Source of the DNA: Bacteroidota bacterium
Lineage (GTDB): Bacteria; Bacteroidota; Ignavibacteria; Ignavibacteriales; Melioribacteraceae
Reading direction: 5' to 3'
DNA length: 7,847 bases
NCBI GenBank assembly: GCA_023447335.1
Contig: JAEXOD010000077.1
Span: 1-7,847 of the forward strand
A program made the translations under genes and the position numbers. The notes under the pieces are model-generated. The model made no database searches, had not been told where the DNA came from, and was given only the letters and a program-made list of their open reading frames with translations. Position 1 is the first letter of the stretch, and every line of letters begins with the position of its first letter. Below, piece by piece: positions 6,197 through 7,847 of the stretch.

Positions 6197-7228
6197 ATGA
6201 TTACATTAGGTATTGTTGGTACGTGGAAAAATACGGGAAAAACCACCGCTTTATCTTACATTATTAGTGAACTGAATAAACAAAAAATAAGGATTGCAGT
6301 AACCGGTATTGGATATGACGGCGAAGAGTTTGATAATATTACAAACTTACCTAAACCAAGATTGTTATTTGATAGAGATTCGATTGTATCTACCAGCGAA
6401 AAATGTTTAGTTACCACAGATTTGTTTTATAAAACTTTAGAAAAGACTAATTTTAACACTCCTTTAGGTAATATTAATATTGTTCATACTTTGTCATCGG
6501 GAATGATTGTTGTCGCAGGTCCTAACAAAAAAAGTTCACTGCAATCCTTTTTTAAAATGCTAGAAAAATACGGTGTTGATATTCTTTTAATCGATGGTTC
6601 GTTAAACCGTATTGCCCCCTTATCTATTGCAGATTATATTATTTTTGCAACCGGTGCTTCGCGTAGTACCGATATTAATTTTTTGGCAGAAGAAATGTAT
6701 GCTATCGAGTATATTTTTACTTTTCCAAAACTTAAAGCAGATAAAAATTACGATAACGTAATAATAAAAAACAATAACGATATTACAAAGTTTAATTTCT
6801 CTTCGTTATTTGATGAAGAAGATGCAAAAACTGTTTGCGAAAAATTAACTTTGGGTAAAAATGAATTAATTGTACCAAAAATAATATCGGATGATGCACT
6901 TAATTTTATTGTTAAAAATAATAATGAAAACATGACAATTAATTTAGTTGTTGAATCACCGATTGCATTTTTATTAAGCGGAAATCCGATTCAAACCGCA
7001 AATATAGTTAAAGATTTTGTGAACAAAGGAAATACTATTAGCTATATCAATAAACCTGAATTACCAGCAATAACCGTAAATCCTTTTTATCCTAAACCGA
7101 TTGACCATTATTTTGTTACCGAGTATCTTGATAAAGACCTATTAAGAAGCGAAGTGGCAAAAAAAATTAAAACTAAAGTTTTTGATATAAAAGCAAATCC
7201 TACCGGAATTTTAGACTTTTTAAGCTAA
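6197..7228 (+). CDS. P-loop NTPase, candidate mutase reactivase or cofactor chaperone
   Basis: The protein has 343 residues. The N-terminus is a nucleotide-binding strand and P-loop, 'LGIVGTWKNTGKTTALSYI' (4-22), with G14-K15-T16-T17. The spacing G8 to G14 is like the GTDTxVGKT loop of dethiobiotin synthetase and broadly like MobB-type NTPases. 'VDILLIDGSLNRIAPL' (127-142) looks like the Walker B strand with D133. 'DYIIFATGASRSTD' (146-159) probably follows as a base- or effector-binding strand. The C-terminal third (about 225-343) is less familiar. The start codon is two bases after the mutase stop. Clusters for B12-dependent aminomutases and glutamate mutase carry ATPases (GlmL/MutL, KamB/KamC) that replace damaged cobalamin. 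By position this is the best candidate for such a reactivase, though it is not a recognisable GlmL, and a role in cofactor delivery is equally possible. Confidence 0.8.
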   Translation: MITLGIVGTWKNTGKTTALSYIISELNKQKIRIAVTGIGYDGEEFDNITNLPKPRLLFDRDSIVSTSEKCLVTTDLFYKTLEKTNFNTPLGNINIVHTLSSGMIVVAGPNKKSSLQSFFKMLEKYGVDILLIDGSLNRIAPLSIADYIIFATGASRSTDINFLAEEMYAIEYIFTFPKLKADKNYDNVIIKNNNDITKFNFSSLFDEEDAKTVCEKLTLGKNELIVPKIISDDALNFIVKNNNENMTINLVVESPIAFLLSGNPIQTANIVKDFVNKGNTISYINKPELPAITVNPFYPKPIDHYFVTEYLDKDLLRSEVAKKIKTKVFDIKANPTGILDFLS

Positions 7229-7253
7229 AAATAAGTCACTTTTCTTGTTTCCG

Positions 7254-7375
7254 ACCCTAAAATTATTTTTAAAATTGGGGAATGTTTTTGTAACCCGCTA
7301 TTTTATAATATTTTAGACCCCTTAATTTTTACGGAAAAATGCTTGTCATTCCCCGTTTTGGTGTATTTTTAGGGT
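7254..7375. repeat. Element with about 30-bp imperfect terminal inverted arms
   Basis: The left arm (7254-7284) begins ACCCTAAAA and ends GGGGAATG. The right arm (7347-7375) begins CATTCCCC and ends TTTTTAGGGT. Aligned as reverse complements, the arms match at both ends (9 and 8 bases) and partly in between. The core of 62 bp is AT-rich and has no ORF. The size and form fit a MITE-like or REP-like intergenic element, or a long hairpin downstream of the operon. 'cttgtcattcccc' recalls widely dispersed 'gtcattcccg' repeats. I see no clear target-site duplication. Confidence 0.5.
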
Positions 7376-7581
7376 AAAAAGGCTTTAAAAAACAGGGTAT
7401 GAGAAGCGGAATAATTAATAATTATTGGAAAGTAATAGTAGAGAAAAAAGAACAAAAATAAATATTTTGAAAAAGTGTATTTTATTATATTATAACAATT
7501 TACAAGCATATAAAAAAAACATAAAATAACTTTTTATACTTTTTTCTTGCAAATTATTGGATAAAAAACTATATTGGAGGA
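7376..7581 (+). promoter_or_regulatory. AT-rich CRISPR leader with candidate promoters
   Basis: No ORF is credible in the 353 bp between the NTPase gene and the first CRISPR repeat; the right part looks like a leader. It is strongly A+T rich. Two sigma70-like pairs can be placed: TTGAAA (7467-7472) with TTATAA (7490-7495), 17-bp spacing; and TTGCAA (7547-7552) with TATATT (7570-7575), 17-bp spacing, which would start transcription about at the first repeat. An AATAAT/ATTATT dyad (7410-7426) may be a bending or binding site. The leader assignment rests on the repeat orientation. Confidence 0.5.
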
Positions 7582-7847
7582 GTTCTTTTACATCTTCCAT
7601 TAAAACAAGGATTGAAACATGTACTGGTTTTTTGAATTGTGCAATATTTCTTTTTGGTTCTTTTACATCTTCCATTAAAACAAGGATTGAAACATGACAC
7701 CAAGTTTGTTGAAATAAATTATTATCATGGAGTTCTTTTACATCTTCCATTAAAACAAGGATTGAAACGAATAAATAGGAACTTAAAACAATGAATGAAA
7801 TTACATGTTCTTTTACATCTTCCATTAAAACAAGGATTGAAACTATA
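7582..7847 (+). CRISPR. CRISPR array, four identical 37-bp repeats, truncated by the window edge
   Basis: Repeats lie at 7582-7618, 7657-7693, 7732-7768 and 7807-7843, all identical, starting GTTCTTTTAC and ending AAGGATTGAAAC. The three complete spacers (7619-7656, 7694-7731, 7769-7806) are each 38 bp and unrelated to each other; a fourth begins at 7844. The ATTGAAAC end is the usual 8-base 5' handle in type I-B and many type III systems, so crRNA should be read on the + strand with the leader on the left. The repeat has only a weak internal dyad (TTTTA and TAAAA around a 10-base loop). The absence of repeat decay fits the leader-proximal end. The array continues to the right, and no cas gene is in the window. 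An antisense ORF across it (7490-7825) is an artefact of repetition. Confidence 0.96.

Noticed and set aside
6076..6267. 63-residue + strand ORF across the mutase end
   Set aside because: It is an out-of-frame shadow across the mutase stop and the NTPase start, without a ribosome site.
7490..7825. 111-residue - strand ORF with repeated VSILVLMEDVKE
   Set aside because: The repeated peptide is the antisense translation of the CRISPR repeats.

Overview
This is a low-GC (about one third G+C by eye) bacterial window with one co-directional block of seven protein genes on the + strand (360-7228), an upstream non-coding region rich in small repeats (1-359), and the first repeats of a CRISPR array at the right edge (7582-7847, running off the window). 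The intergenic texture suggests a member of Bacteroidota or a relative such as Cloacimonadota. The evidence is stuttering motifs of the 'cattcaacattcaaaatta' and 'aatcctg' kind and mixed weak and strong Shine-Dalgarno signals. This placement is from memory and is tentative. No rRNA or tRNA gene is visible.

Layout: a GntR/FCD-type regulator (360-1049) lies 8 bases downstream of a near-perfect 22-bp palindrome (330-351) that overlaps its likely -10 box. It is followed by a type II (Symbiobacterium-like) meso-diaminopimelate/D-amino-acid dehydrogenase (1073-1996), an unrecognised 149-residue beta-rich protein (1998-2447) and a 488-residue fold-type-I PLP enzyme resembling SelA-like proteins (2473-3939). 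After a 200-bp gap with nested inverted repeats and a possible 12-codon leader ORF or frameshifted start come a small acidic protein (4140-4370), a 606-residue cobalamin-binding protein with a glutamate-mutase-E-like barrel (4374-6194) and a P-loop NTPase (6197-7228). The last three are almost contiguous.

How the genes may work together (inference): the set resembles, in logic but not in sequence, the clostridial ornithine and lysine fermentation clusters. There an AdoCbl-dependent mutase with a small and a large subunit rearranges an amino acid, an NAD(P)-dependent diamino-acid dehydrogenase deaminates it, and an accessory ATPase repairs the mutase. Here the mutase is a divergent GlmS-GlmE-like fusion, the dehydrogenase is of the DAPDH family rather than Ord/Kdd, and a PLP enzyme of unknown reaction replaces the known thiolase or cleavage enzymes. 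I read this as a candidate uncharacterised B12-dependent amino-acid (possibly D-amino or diamino acid) catabolic pathway under a dedicated GntR regulator. The substrate cannot be deduced from sequence alone.

The right end carries a roughly 120-bp element with inverted arms (7254-7375), an A+T-rich CRISPR leader, and four identical 37-bp repeats separated by three 38-bp spacers. No cas gene is in view.
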